64,000 bases of DNA from Streptomyces sp. S4.7 (GTDB lineage: Bacteria > Actinomycetota > Actinomycetes > Streptomycetales > Streptomycetaceae). Made by a program: the position numbers and the translations under genes. The stretch lies in the NCBI RefSeq assembly GCF_010384365.1, contig NZ_CP048397.1:5580001-5644000 (forward strand). The letters run 5' to 3'. The notes under the pieces were generated by a model, which saw only the letters and a list, made by a program, of their open reading frames with translations, had not been told where the DNA came from and made no database searches. Numbering within the stretch: the first letter of the stretch is position 1; each line of letters starts with the position of its first letter. Positions 32,413 to 41,118 of this stretch are shown in pieces.

Positions 32413-34040
32413 TGGGATTCGCGCGCGCGTGCTCCGTGGCGCTGGTGGGCGTCGAGGGCGTGGTGGTGGAGGTCCAGGCGGATCTCGAACCGGGCGTGGC
32501 GGCCTTCACCCTCGTCGGACTGCCCGACAAGAGCCTGGTGGAGAGCCGGGACAGGGTCCGGGCGGCGGTGGTGAACTCCGGCGCGGAGTGGCCGCAGAAG
32601 AAGCTCACGGTGGGCCTCAGCCCCGCCTCCGTACCGAAGAGCGGATCCGGATTCGATCTCGCTGTCGCCGTCGCCGTGCTGGGGGCGGCCGAGCGTATCG
32701 AAGCCCGGGCCATCGCCGATCTCGTGCTGATCGGCGAGCTGGGGCTGGACGGCAGGGTCCGTCCGGTGCGCGGCATCCTCCCGGCCGTTCTCGCCGCCGC
32801 CGAGGCCGGCTACCACCAGGTGGTCGTGCCGGAGCAGACCGCGGGTGAGGCCTCCCTGGTGCCGGGGGTGTCCGTGCTCGGCGTACGGAGCCTGCGCCAG
32901 CTCATCGCCGTACTGACCGGTGAAACGGTGCCGGAGGAGCCCACGGTCACCGAGGAGGGGCGCCCCGATCCCATGCTCGCGGGCCTGATGGTGCCCGGCG
33001 CCGGGGTGGGGACGGGGCTGGCCCCCGGTTTCGGTCAGCAGGGCACGCACCGCCCGGACCTCGCCGATGTGGCAGGCCAGCAGGGAGCCCGTACGGCCCT
33101 GGAGGTCGCGGCGGCCGGCGGACACCACCTGCTCCTGCAAGGGCCACCGGGCGCGGGCAAGACGATGCTGGCCGAGCGGCTGCCCGCACTGCTGCCGGCG
33201 CTGACGCGCCAGGAGTCCGTCGAGGTCACGGCGGTGCACTCGGTCGCCGGGATCCTGCCGCCCGGGGAACCGCTCGTACGTACGGCGCCCTACTGCGCAC
33301 CACATCACTCGGCGACCATGCAGTCCCTCGTCGGAGGCGGCAACGGTCTGGCCCGACCGGGAGCGGTGTCGTTGGCACACAAAGGTGTGCTTTTTCTGGA
33401 CGAGGCGCCGGAATTCTCCGGCAAGGCCCTCGACGCGCTGCGCCAGCCCCTGGAATCGGGGCAAGTGGTCATCGCGCGCAGCGCCGGAGTCGTACGGTTG
33501 CCTGCCCGCTTTCTGATGGTCCTCGCCGCCAACCCGTGCCCCTGCGGACGGCACACGCTGCACGGCGCCGGGTGCGAATGCCCGCCCTCGGCGATCCGCC
33601 GCTACCAGTCGCGTCTGTCCGGCCCCCTGCTGGACCGGGTCGATCTCCGGGTGGAGGTCCAGCCGGTGCACCGCGCCGACCTCATGGACCAGGGCGGCCG
33701 GGGCGAGACGACGGAGGTCGTCGCCAAGCGGGTCGCGCGGGCCCGGCTGCGGTCGGCACAGCGGCTGGCGGGGACGCCCTGGACGGTCAACAGCGAGGTG
33801 CCCGGTCATGAGCTGCGTACCCGGTGGCTCACCGCGCCCGGGGCCCTCGACGCCGCCGAGCGGGACCTCGAACGGGGACTGCTCACGGCCCGCGGTCTGG
33901 ACCGGGTCCTGCGGGTCGCCTGGACGGTCGCGGACCTCGCCGGACGCGACAGCCCCGACGGCCGGGACGTGGGACTGGCGCTGGAACTGCGCACCGGCAT
34001 CGCCCGCGGCGTCGCGGCCACCATCGGAGAAATGTCATGA
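32412..34040 (+). CDS. comM: ComM/YifB-type Mg-chelatase-like AAA+ ATPase
   Basis: A 542-residue protein. N-terminal Lon-like domain (GLPDKSLVESRDRVRAAV, SGFDLAVAVAVLG, IGELGLDGRVRPVRG), then an AAA+ module with Walker A LQGPPGAGKTM (around residue 240), Walker B VLFLDEAPEF and the AANPCPCG cysteine pair. The ComM family drives branch migration during natural transformation in Gram-negative species. In Streptomyces, not known to be naturally competent, its role is unproven and recombination repair is a reasonable guess. Four-base overlap (ATGA) with dprA. Confidence 0.92.
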   Translation: MGFARACSVALVGVEGVVVEVQADLEPGVAAFTLVGLPDKSLVESRDRVRAAVVNSGAEWPQKKLTVGLSPASVPKSGSGFDLAVAVAVLGAAERIEARAIADLVLIGELGLDGRVRPVRGILPAVLAAAEAGYHQVVVPEQTAGEASLVPGVSVLGVRSLRQLIAVLTGETVPEEPTVTEEGRPDPMLAGLMVPGAGVGTGLAPGFGQQGTHRPDLADVAGQQGARTALEVAAAGGHHLLLQGPPGAGKTMLAERLPALLPALTRQESVEVTAVHSVAGILPPGEPLVRTAPYCAPHHSATMQSLVGGGNGLARPGAVSLAHKGVLFLDEAPEFSGKALDALRQPLESGQVVIARSAGVVRLPARFLMVLAANPCPCGRHTLHGAGCECPPSAIRRYQSRLSGPLLDRVDLRVEVQPVHRADLMDQGGRGETTEVVAKRVARARLRSAQRLAGTPWTVNSEVPGHELRTRWLTAPGALDAAERDLERGLLTARGLDRVLRVAWTVADLAGRDSPDGRDVGLALELRTGIARGVAATIGEMS

Positions 34041-35206
34041 CCGGGGCCGTCGAGGCAGACGAGCGACTCGCGCGGGCGGCCCTGACACGAGTGATCGAGC
34101 CCGGCGACGAGAACGGCGGGCGGTGGTTGCGCGAGCACGGCGCCCGAGGGCTGATGGACCTGCTCACCTCCCCCGACAGGAGCGACGACGAGGCTCTGGG
34201 GGATACCGGTCCGCGCCGTATCAGCGGCCTCCGGGCACGTGCGTCGGCAGCGGACCCCGAGCGGGACCTGTCGGTCGTCGCCGGGATCGGCGGCCGGTTC
34301 GTGTGTCCCGGAGACCAGGAGTGGCCGACACAGCTCGACGACCTCGGCACGGCACGCCCCATCGGGCTGTGGGTGCGCGGCAGGTCCGACCTGAGGCTCT
34401 GGTCCCTGCGCTCGGTCGCCGTCGTGGGAGCCAGAGCCTGTACACCGTACGGGGCGCGCATGGCGGCGAGTATCGCTTCCGGCCTCGCCGAGCGGGGCTG
34501 GGTGGTGACATCGGGCGCGGCGTACGGCGTCGACGGAGCCGCTCACCGGGGCGCACTGGCCTCCGGGGGCGCGACCGTCGCCGTCCTGGCCTGCGGGGTC
34601 GACGTGGTCTATCCACCCGGCCACGCGGAACTGGTGCGCCGCATCGCCGAACAGGGTCTGGTCGTGGGGGAGCTGGCACCCGGCGATCATCCGACCCGCA
34701 GCAGGTTCGTCCTCCGCAACCGGGTGATCGCCGCGCTCACCCGGGGGACGGTCGTGGTGGAGGCCGAGTACCGCAGCGGTTCGCTGGTCACCGCGCGCTG
34801 CGCCCAGCGGCTCGGGCGGTTCACCATGGGAGTGCCGGGGCCTGCCACGAGCGGACTCTCGTCCGGGGTGCATGAACTGCTGCGCGGTGAAGGCGTGCTG
34901 GTCACGGACGCCGCCGAAGTGACCGAACTGGTGGGGGACATGGGTGACCTCGCACCCGCCCGGCGCGGGCCAGTCCTGGCCAGGGACCTGCTCGATCCCC
35001 TCGCCGGACGGATCCTCGACGCGCTGCCCGGTCGTGGCGCCCTCGCCACGCGGGACATCGCGCGGGAGACCGCGACGACGGCCGACGAGGCTCTCGGCAA
35101 GCTGTACGAACTTCACTCCCTCGGGTTCGTACAACGGCAGGGTGATGGATGGCAGTTGACGCCGCGGACCACAAGCGCGGACGGTACGCGGCGAGCCGTT
35201 ACTTGA
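34037..35206 (+). CDS. dprA: DNA processing protein DprA
   Basis: A 389-residue DprA/Smf protein that loads RecA on single-stranded DNA. The Rossmann core has SVAVVGARACTPYG, TSGAAYGVDGAAHRGAL, GGATVAVLACGVDVVYP, RNRVIAALTRGTVVVEA and GSLVTARCA. A C-terminal winged helix (IARETATTADEALGKLYELHSLG) follows. The start ATG 34037 overlaps comM. Third gene of yraN-comM-dprA. Confidence 0.94.
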   Translation: MTGAVEADERLARAALTRVIEPGDENGGRWLREHGARGLMDLLTSPDRSDDEALGDTGPRRISGLRARASAADPERDLSVVAGIGGRFVCPGDQEWPTQLDDLGTARPIGLWVRGRSDLRLWSLRSVAVVGARACTPYGARMAASIASGLAERGWVVTSGAAYGVDGAAHRGALASGGATVAVLACGVDVVYPPGHAELVRRIAEQGLVVGELAPGDHPTRSRFVLRNRVIAALTRGTVVVEAEYRSGSLVTARCAQRLGRFTMGVPGPATSGLSSGVHELLRGEGVLVTDAAEVTELVGDMGDLAPARRGPVLARDLLDPLAGRILDALPGRGALATRDIARETATTADEALGKLYELHSLGFVQRQGDGWQLTPRTTSADGTRRAVT

Positions 35207-35375
35207 CCTGGGGCATTCGGGTGAAAAGGTGAGGCAGATGACCATCGCAGCTCTCCCGACGGTGCGACGGCGGCCGATACGCGCGGTGTCGGCGCCGGGT
35301 CGCGACCTGTCGGCTTCGGCCGACCGCGCCTGTCCGGACAGGCGCCCCCCGTCTTCTCGCGCGCCGCGACCGCAC

Positions 35376-35392
35376 TGTCACGCTACGCTCAC
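35376..35392 (+). promoter_or_regulatory. Possible whiG promoter with repeated TCAC elements
   Basis: TACGCT (35384-35389) could be a -10; TGTCAC (35376-35381) and CTCAC (35388-35392) flank it. whiG is a known BldD target whose box contains TCAC elements, so this is a candidate site. No -35 is evident; the evidence is weak. Confidence 0.3.
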
Positions 35393-35452
35393 GAGGAATC
35401 CGGCCCAGACGCACTTTCCCCCACTTCACGGCAGAACGGCTCAAGGCAACGC

Positions 35453-36301
35453 ATGCCCCAGCACACCTCCGGGTCCGACCGCGTGGCGGCGCCGCCCCCG
35501 GCGCCCCCAGCGGCCCGCGGCGAAGTGCGACCCTCCGCCCCCTCGGCGCTCGACACCTTGTGGCGGTCGTACAAGTCCACGGGTAACGAGCGGCTGCGTG
35601 AACAGTTGATCCTGCACTACTCGCCGCTGGTGAAGTACGTGGCCGGTCGGGTGAGCGTGGGACTGCCGTCCAATGTCGAGCAGGCGGATTTCGTCTCCTC
35701 CGGGGTGTTCGGGCTCATCGACGCGATCGAGAAGTTCGACATCGAGCGGTCGATCAAGTTCGAGACGTACGCGATCACCCGTATCCGGGGCGCGATGATC
35801 GACGAACTGCGCGCGCTGGACTGGATCCCGCGCTCAGTACGCCAGAAGGCGAGGGCTGTCGAGCGCGCCTACGCCACCCTGGAGGCGCAGCTGCGGCGTA
35901 CCCCCTCGGAGACCGAGGTGGCCGCCGAGATGGGCATCGCAGTCGAGGAACTGCACGCCGTCTTCAGCCAGTTGTCGCTGGCGAACGTCGTGGCGCTGGA
36001 GGAACTGCTGCATGTCGGCGGGGAGGGCGGCGACCGGCTCAGCCTGATGGACACGCTGGAGGACACGGCGGCGGACAACCCCGTCGAGGTCGCCGAGGAC
36101 CGTGAGCTGCGGCGGCTGCTCGCCCGCGCCATCAACACCCTTCCCGAGCGCGAGAAGACCGTGGTCACGCTCTACTACTACGAGGGACTCACGCTGGCCG
36201 AGATCGGCAACGTCCTCGGTGTCACCGAGAGCCGCGTCAGCCAGATCCACACCAAGTCCGTCCTCCAGCTCCGCGCCAAACTCGCCGACGCGGGACGCTG
36301 A
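35453..36301 (+). CDS. whiG: Sporulation sigma factor WhiG
   Basis: A 282-residue sigma-70-family protein of the FliA/WhiG branch that commits aerial hyphae to sporulation. Region 2 is visible as LILHYSPLVKYVAGRV, VEQADFVSSGVFGLIDAIEKFD, KFETYAITRIRGAMIDELR; region 3 as RQKARAVERAYATLE; region 4 as LPEREKTVVTLYYYEGLTLAEIG and GVTESRVSQIHTKSVLQLR. In S. coelicolor it drives whiH and whiI and is inhibited by the anti-sigma RsiG with c-di-GMP. It follows dprA by 246 bases. Confidence 0.96.
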   Translation: MPQHTSGSDRVAAPPPAPPAARGEVRPSAPSALDTLWRSYKSTGNERLREQLILHYSPLVKYVAGRVSVGLPSNVEQADFVSSGVFGLIDAIEKFDIERSIKFETYAITRIRGAMIDELRALDWIPRSVRQKARAVERAYATLEAQLRRTPSETEVAAEMGIAVEELHAVFSQLSLANVVALEELLHVGGEGGDRLSLMDTLEDTAADNPVEVAEDRELRRLLARAINTLPEREKTVVTLYYYEGLTLAEIGNVLGVTESRVSQIHTKSVLQLRAKLADAGR

Positions 36302-36350
36302 ATCGTCACTGCCCCACCTGCGCGAGCGGTCTCCGCCGTAGAGTGGGTGC

Positions 36351-36935
36351 GTGCCCAGGATTCGAGCGGCCTCCGTGGCCGAGCACCGGACCATGCAGCG
36401 CGGCGCCCTGCTTGACGCCGCACGCTCCCTCCTGTCGGAAGGCGGCACGGAGGCGCTGACCTTCCCCGCCCTCGCCGAGCGCACCGGCCTCGCCAGGTCG
36501 TCGGTCTATGAGTACTTCCGCTCACGCGGCGCCGTCGTCGAAGAGCTCTGCGCCGTCGACTTCCCTGTCTGGGCCGCCGAGATCGAATTCGCCATGGCGG
36601 AGGCGGCGACCTCCGAGAGCAAGATCGAAGCGTATGTACGCAAGCAGTTGAGCCTCGTCGGCGACCGCCGCCACCGCGCGGTGGTCGCCATCTCCGCGAG
36701 CGAACTCGACGCGGGCGCCCGGGAGAAGATCCGAGCGGCGCACGGCGGGCTCATCGCGATGATCGTCGAGGCCCTCGGGGAGCTGGGCCACGAGCAGCCG
36801 AGGCTGGCCGCGTTACTGCTCCAGGGCGTGGTGGACGCCGCCGTGCGTCGGATCGAGTTGGGCGCGGCCGAGGATCCCGCGGTGATCGCCGAGGCGGCGG
36901 TGTCCATGGTGCTCCAGGGCGTACGCGGTACCTGA
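36351..36935 (+). CDS. TetR family transcriptional regulator
   Basis: A 194-residue TetR protein. The helix-turn-helix is in residues 18-58 (LLDAARSLLSEGGTEALTF, LAERTGLARSSVYEYFRSRGAVVEEL), followed by a helical ligand domain. GTG 36351 is the start. It lies 50 bases after whiG and its last 185 bases are overlapped in antisense by the M23 peptidase reading frame. The regulated genes are not evident; the small ligand domain resembles QacR-like members. Confidence 0.9.
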   Translation: MPRIRAASVAEHRTMQRGALLDAARSLLSEGGTEALTFPALAERTGLARSSVYEYFRSRGAVVEELCAVDFPVWAAEIEFAMAEAATSESKIEAYVRKQLSLVGDRRHRAVVAISASELDAGAREKIRAAHGGLIAMIVEALGELGHEQPRLAALLLQGVVDAAVRRIELGAAEDPAVIAEAAVSMVLQGVRGT

Positions 36936-37824
36936 CGCCCGTACGACTCCGCTGCCGCACCCACGCGGCGGCCGCGAGCAGGGCCACGGCGTGCAGGGCG
37001 TCGCCCGCCGCGGCGGCGGTCTCCTCGGCCATGACCGCCGCATCCTCGGGAAGATCGTCCGGCAGCGAGGGCGGTAGCGATCCCGTCGGCGCGTGTGCGG
37101 TTGTCGGCTCGGGGATCCCGAACACCGGCAGCAGGCGCGCCGGCCCGCCGTCGAGCAGATCGTCGGGCAGCAGGGACAAGGGGTCGAGATAGGTCTCGCC
37201 CCGCAGCAGCCCCCAGTGCAGACAGCCGCCCGCGCAGTGGAACGGGCCCGGTCCCAGGACGGCCACGACCTGGCCCGCCACCACCTCGTCGCCCTCGGCG
37301 ACAAGGGCCGTCACCGGTTCATAGGTGGTGCGCAGCGGCGGCTGTCCGGTGCCGGTGAGCGTGATCGAGAGAACGCCGCGCCCCGCCACCATGCCGGTGA
37401 AGGACACGCGCCCGGGAGCGGCGGCGCGGACGGGGGTGCCCGGGGCGGCGGCGAGGTCCACTCCCCGGTGGCCGGGGCCGTACGGCGAGGCGGGCGGCTC
37501 CCACCCCCGTACGACGGTCGGCCGCGGCCCCACCGGCCAGGCCCGGTCGCCGCTGACGCCGTCGTCGGCGGCACCGGCTTCGGTATCGATATCGGTATCG
37601 CCTCCCGGAGCGGCCCCCGTCGCCTCGGAGCGGCTATCGGTGCCCGTGCCCATCTCCTCGTCGTCCGCCGCCCACGCGTCGGACGCGGGGGCGAACAGGA
37701 CGGCCGCCACCACCCCCGCCAGCGCGGCGACACCGGCACGGACGCACAGAGAGACGAGCCTCCGCCGGCCCCAGCGGCCGGGTCGGGCGGAGGCGTGGAT
37801 ACGTAGTTCGTCGACAGTGATCAT
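36751..37824 (-). CDS. Secreted M23-type (lysostaphin-fold) endopeptidase-like protein
   Basis: From ATG 37824 the product is 357 residues with a signal peptide or anchor (LVSLCVRAGVAALAGVVAAVLFAP, residues about 23-47, then ASDAWA), an acidic linker, and an M23 domain (YGPGHRGVDLAAAPGTPVRAAAPGRVSF, later GGCLHWGLL). The HxxxD zinc motif is present (HRGVD), but the usual HxH has Cys in place of its first His (CLH), so activity may be reduced. After about residue 285 the frame becomes a Pro/Arg-rich tail antisense to the TetR gene, suggesting either a genuine overlap or a frameshift that removed an earlier stop. Start has a weak ribosome site; GTG 37833 is an alternative. Confidence 0.75.
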   Translation of the reverse strand: MITVDELRIHASARPGRWGRRRLVSLCVRAGVAALAGVVAAVLFAPASDAWAADDEEMGTGTDSRSEATGAAPGGDTDIDTEAGAADDGVSGDRAWPVGPRPTVVRGWEPPASPYGPGHRGVDLAAAPGTPVRAAAPGRVSFTGMVAGRGVLSITLTGTGQPPLRTTYEPVTALVAEGDEVVAGQVVAVLGPGPFHCAGGCLHWGLLRGETYLDPLSLLPDDLLDGGPARLLPVFGIPEPTTAHAPTGSLPPSLPDDLPEDAAVMAEETAAAAGDALHAVALLAAAAWVRQRSRTGVRYRVRPGAPWTPPPRRSPRDPRPRPTRSDARRRPPRPGAVTRPASAARGPAPRGPRRSSR

Positions 37825-37875
37825 GCCGTTCACGGTGCCGCACTCGGCCGATTCGAGTGGATCATGCTCTAATCC

Positions 37876-37884
37876 TGTGGATAA
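37876..37884 (-). promoter_or_regulatory. Single DnaA-box-like 9-mer upstream of M23 gene and rpsB
   Basis: TGTGGATAA is the reverse complement of the consensus DnaA box TTATCCACA. It lies in the divergent spacer between the M23 gene and rpsB. A single copy may be chance. Confidence 0.35.
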
Positions 37885-37947
37885 CCGGGCCATTGTGCAT
37901 ATCTCCGTCACCCCCGCACTCCGTCGCCGGGCGCTGTGCCGGTCCCG

Positions 37948-37981
37948 TACACTTCCTGTGGCGATCCGGGTCACCGGATCG
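37948..37981 (+). promoter_or_regulatory. Possible rpsB promoter and leader hairpin
   Basis: TACACT at 37948-37953 fits a -10 (TANNNT) and is followed by a perfect 8-bp hairpin CGATCCGG-GTCA-CCGGATCG (37962-37981) in the predicted 5' leader. rpsB leaders are autoregulated by S2 in other bacteria. No clear -35 is seen. Confidence 0.45.
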
Positions 37982-38115
37982 ACTTCGCACGCCCCGCCGC
38001 CGGCCTTCTCGCCGGTGTCCGCGCTTCTCGGTCCCTAGTGGCAAAGCGTTCCGGGGCGTCAGGCGCGACCGCCGTCCGGCGGACGCGACAACCGAGTACC
38101 TCAAGGAGTACGGCC

Positions 38116-39063
38116 ATGGCCGTCGTCACGATGCGGGAGCTGCTGGAAAGCGGCGTCCACTTCGGTCACCAGACCCGTCGTTGGAACCCGAAGATGAAGC
38201 GCTTCATCTTCACGGAGCGCAACGGCATCTACATCATCGACCTGCTCCAGTCGCTGTCGTACATCGACCGCGCCTACGAGTTCGTGAAGGAGACCGTCGC
38301 GCACGGCGGTTCCATCATGTTCGTCGGTACGAAGAAGCAGGCCCAGGAGGCCATCGCCGAGCAGGCGACGCGCGTCGGCATGCCCTACGTCAACCAGCGC
38401 TGGCTGGGCGGCATGCTCACCAACTTCTCCACCGTCTACAAGCGCCTTCAGCGTCTGAAGGAGCTCGAGCAGATCGACTTCGAGGACGTGGCAGCCTCTG
38501 GCCTCACGAAGAAGGAGCTCCTGGTCCTCTCCCGCGAGAAGGCCAAGCTGGAGAAGACCCTCGGTGGTATCCGCGAAATGCAGAAGGTGCCCAGCGCCGT
38601 CTGGATCGTCGACACCAAGAAGGAGCACATCGCCGTCGGTGAGGCGCGCAAGCTCCACATCCCGGTCGTCGCGATCCTCGACACCAACTGCGACCCCGAC
38701 GAGGTCGACTACAAGATCCCGGGCAACGACGACGCGATCCGCTCCGTCACCCTGCTCACCCGCGTGATCGCCGACGCCGTCGCCGAGGGCCTCATCGCCC
38801 GCTCCGGTGCCGCCACCGGTGACTCCAAGCCGGGCGAGAAGGCCGCCGGCGAGCCCCTCGCCGAGTGGGAGCGCGACCTCCTCGAAGGCGACAAGAAGGC
38901 CGACGCGGAGAAGTCCGCCGACGCCGCCCCGGCCGACGTCCAGACCTCCGCCGAGACGGAGAAGGTCGCCGACGCCGAGCAGGCCGAAGAGGCCGCCGCT
39001 CCGGCCGAGGCCCCCGCCGCCGAGGTCACCGAGGCTCCGGCCGCGGACGCCGACAAGGCCTGA
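38116..39063 (+). CDS. rpsB: 30S ribosomal protein S2
   Basis: S2 with core motifs RELLESGVHFGHQTRRWNPKM, IIDLLQSLSYID, FVGTKKQAQ, YVNQRWLGGMLTNF, DVAASGLTKKE and PVVAILDTNCDPDEVDYKIPGND. 315 residues because of a C-terminal Ala/Glu-rich extension (after about residue 245) common in Streptomyces. ATG 38116 follows AAGGAG. First gene of rpsB-tsf-pyrH-frr-cdsA. Confidence 0.97.
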   Translation: MAVVTMRELLESGVHFGHQTRRWNPKMKRFIFTERNGIYIIDLLQSLSYIDRAYEFVKETVAHGGSIMFVGTKKQAQEAIAEQATRVGMPYVNQRWLGGMLTNFSTVYKRLQRLKELEQIDFEDVAASGLTKKELLVLSREKAKLEKTLGGIREMQKVPSAVWIVDTKKEHIAVGEARKLHIPVVAILDTNCDPDEVDYKIPGNDDAIRSVTLLTRVIADAVAEGLIARSGAATGDSKPGEKAAGEPLAEWERDLLEGDKKADAEKSADAAPADVQTSAETEKVADAEQAEEAAAPAEAPAAEVTEAPAADADKA

Positions 39064-39082
39064 CCTCAAAGGTTCGGTTGCT

Positions 39083-39110
39083 GACGGCGGGGGCCACAGC
39101 CCCCGCCGTC
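39083..39110 (+). terminator. Attenuator-like hairpin between rpsB and tsf
   Basis: A perfect 12-bp stem GACGGCGGGGGC/GCCCCCGCCGTC with a CACA loop, 19 bases after the rpsB stop. As tsf must also be expressed from this operon, partial termination or RNA processing is likely. Confidence 0.75.
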
Positions 39111-39149
39111 CACCCGTAGATCTTCGACTTCCGAGAGAGATTCACAGAC

Positions 39150-40010
39150 ATGGCGAACTACACCGCCGCTGACGTCAAGAAGCTCCGCGAGCTCACCGGC
39201 GCCGGCATGATGGACTGCAAGAAGGCCTTGGTCGAGGCCGACGGCGATGTCGACAAGGCCGTCGAGGTGCTCCGCGTCAAGGGCCAGAAGGGCGTCGCCA
39301 AGCGCGAGAGCCGCAGTGCCGAGAACGGCGCCGTCGTCTCCCTCGTCTCCGACGACAACACCTCCGGCGTTCTGCTGGAGCTGAAGTGCGAGACGGACTT
39401 CGTCGCCAAGGGTGACAAGTTCCAGGCCGCCGCCAACTCGCTCGCCGCGCACGTGGCCGCGACCAGCCCCGCCGACATCGAGGCGCTGCGCGCCTCCGAG
39501 ATCGAGCCCGGCAAGACCGTCCAGGCATTCGTCGACGAGGCCAACGCCAATCTCGGCGAGAAGATCGTCCTGGACCGCTTCGCCCAGTTCCAGGGCGACG
39601 GCAGCTTCGTCGGCACGTACATGCACCGCACCATGCCCGACCTCCCGCCGCAGGTCGGCGTTCTGGTCGAACTGGACAAGGGCAGTGCCGACGCCGAGAC
39701 GGCCGCCGCCGTCGCCAAGGACGTCGCGCAGCACATCGCCGCGTTCGCGCCGAAGTACCTCACCCGTGAGGACGTTCCGGCCGACGTCGTCGAGAACGAG
39801 CGCCGCGTTGCCGAGGCCACCTCCCGCGAGGAGGGCAAGCCCGAGGCCGCGCTGCCCAAGATCGTCGAGGGTCGCGTCAACGGCTTCTTCAAGGAGGTCA
39901 CCCTCCTCGACCAGCCGTTCGCCAAGGACAACAAGAAGTCCGTCAGGAAGGTCCTGGACGAGGCCGGTGTCACGCTGAAGCGCTTCGCGCGCATCCGCGT
40001 CGGCGCCTGA
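39150..40010 (+). CDS. tsf: Elongation factor Ts
   Basis: The nucleotide-exchange factor for EF-Tu. The N-terminal UBA-like domain (VKKLRELTGAGMMDCKKAL) carries the standard EF-Ts signature, followed by core residues ELKCETDFVAK, and HRTMPDLPPQVGVLVEL. 286 residues, full length. ATG 39150 after GAGAGATTC. Cotranscribed with rpsB behind a hairpin. Confidence 0.97.
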   Translation: MANYTAADVKKLRELTGAGMMDCKKALVEADGDVDKAVEVLRVKGQKGVAKRESRSAENGAVVSLVSDDNTSGVLLELKCETDFVAKGDKFQAAANSLAAHVAATSPADIEALRASEIEPGKTVQAFVDEANANLGEKIVLDRFAQFQGDGSFVGTYMHRTMPDLPPQVGVLVELDKGSADAETAAAVAKDVAQHIAAFAPKYLTREDVPADVVENERRVAEATSREEGKPEAALPKIVEGRVNGFFKEVTLLDQPFAKDNKKSVRKVLDEAGVTLKRFARIRVGA

Positions 40011-40140
40011 CGTTCCGGACATCGTCCCGGGGCCGAGCACCCGGGACAGCGCAGTCGTACGCGATCGACGATGGACCCCGCTAGGGTCTATTGCAGTCGC
40101 CGGCCGAACACGCGCCGGACGGCCGCAGATCTGACGAGGA

Positions 40141-40186
40141 GGCCATTGCCGCTAGGGACACAGACCCATCGGCAATGGCCTTCTTC
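40141..40186 (+). terminator. Terminator-like hairpin between tsf and pyrH
   Basis: GGCCATTGCCG (40141-40151) pairs perfectly with CGGCAATGGCC (40170-40180), followed by TTCTTC. The AGGAG-like purines before the stem extend pairing with the T-rich tail. It lies immediately upstream of the pyrH ribosome site, compatible with an intrinsic terminator or attenuator. Confidence 0.75.
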
Positions 40187-40208
40187 GTATGTGCACGAGG
40201 AGATCCCC

Positions 40209-40988
40209 ATGAACAAGGGCGCGGACGCCACCAAGTCCACCGACGACAACAGCGACCCCGGCAAGAAAGCCGGGCGCTTCATGCTGAAGCTGTCCGGTGA
40301 GGCGTTCGCCGGCGGGGGAGCGCTCGGCGTCGACCCCGACGTCGTACACGCCATCGCCCGTGAGATCGCCGCCGTCGTGCGGGACGGGGCACAGATCGCC
40401 ATCGTCATCGGCGGAGGCAACTTCTTCCGCGGTGCCGAACTCCAGCAGCGCGGCATGGACCGGGCGCGTTCCGACTACATGGGCATGCTCGGCACGGTCA
40501 TGAACTGCCTGGCCCTCCAGGACTTCCTGGAGAAGGAAGGCATCGACTCGCGCGTGCAGACCGCCATCACCATGGGGCAGGTCGCGGAGCCGTACATCCC
40601 GCTGCGCGCCGTACGGCATCTGGAGAAGGGACGCGTCGTCATCTTCGGCGCGGGCATGGGGATGCCGTACTTCTCCACCGACACCACCGCCGCCCAGCGC
40701 GCCCTGGAGATCGACGCCGAAGCCCTGCTGATGGGCAAGAACGGCGTGGACGGGGTCTACGACTCCGACCCCAAGACCAACCCCGACGCGGTGAAGTTCG
40801 ACGCGCTGGAGTACGGCGAGGTGATCACCCGCAACCTCAAGGTCGCCGACGCCACGGCCGTCACTCTCTGCCGCGACAACGCGCTGCCGATCCTTGTCTT
40901 CGAGCTCCTCACGGAGGGCAATATCGCGCGCGCCGTCAAGGGTGAGAAGATCGGCACGCTCGTGAGCGACCAGGGCACCCGGGCCTGA
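40209..40988 (+). CDS. pyrH: Uridylate kinase (UMP kinase)
   Basis: The amino-acid-kinase-fold enzyme converting UMP to UDP. KLSGEAFAGGG, VVIGGGNFFRGAELQQ, RSDYMGMLGTVMNCLALQD, and FGAGMGMPYFSTDTTAAQRALEI are standard PyrH motifs. 259 residues from ATG 40209 with CGAGGAG. The N-terminal about 20 residues are polar and variable. Placed between tsf and frr as in most bacteria. Confidence 0.97.
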   Translation: MNKGADATKSTDDNSDPGKKAGRFMLKLSGEAFAGGGALGVDPDVVHAIAREIAAVVRDGAQIAIVIGGGNFFRGAELQQRGMDRARSDYMGMLGTVMNCLALQDFLEKEGIDSRVQTAITMGQVAEPYIPLRAVRHLEKGRVVIFGAGMGMPYFSTDTTAAQRALEIDAEALLMGKNGVDGVYDSDPKTNPDAVKFDALEYGEVITRNLKVADATAVTLCRDNALPILVFELLTEGNIARAVKGEKIGTLVSDQGTRA

Positions 40989-41118
40989 ACTCGGGCTGCC
41001 CCGCACGGGGATGGACAAAGCCCTGCCGGTCGGACACCGTGCAGGAAAGAAGACGCGACGCAGGTTCCGCCGGCCCTGTAAGCACACCGGGCCCACTCAA
41101 GACACGCAGGAGCAAGTG

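Noticed and set aside
37825..37974. Longer N-terminus of the M23 peptidase (start at 37974)
   Set aside because: It would place about 50 residues before an evident signal-anchor that begins after MITVDEL.
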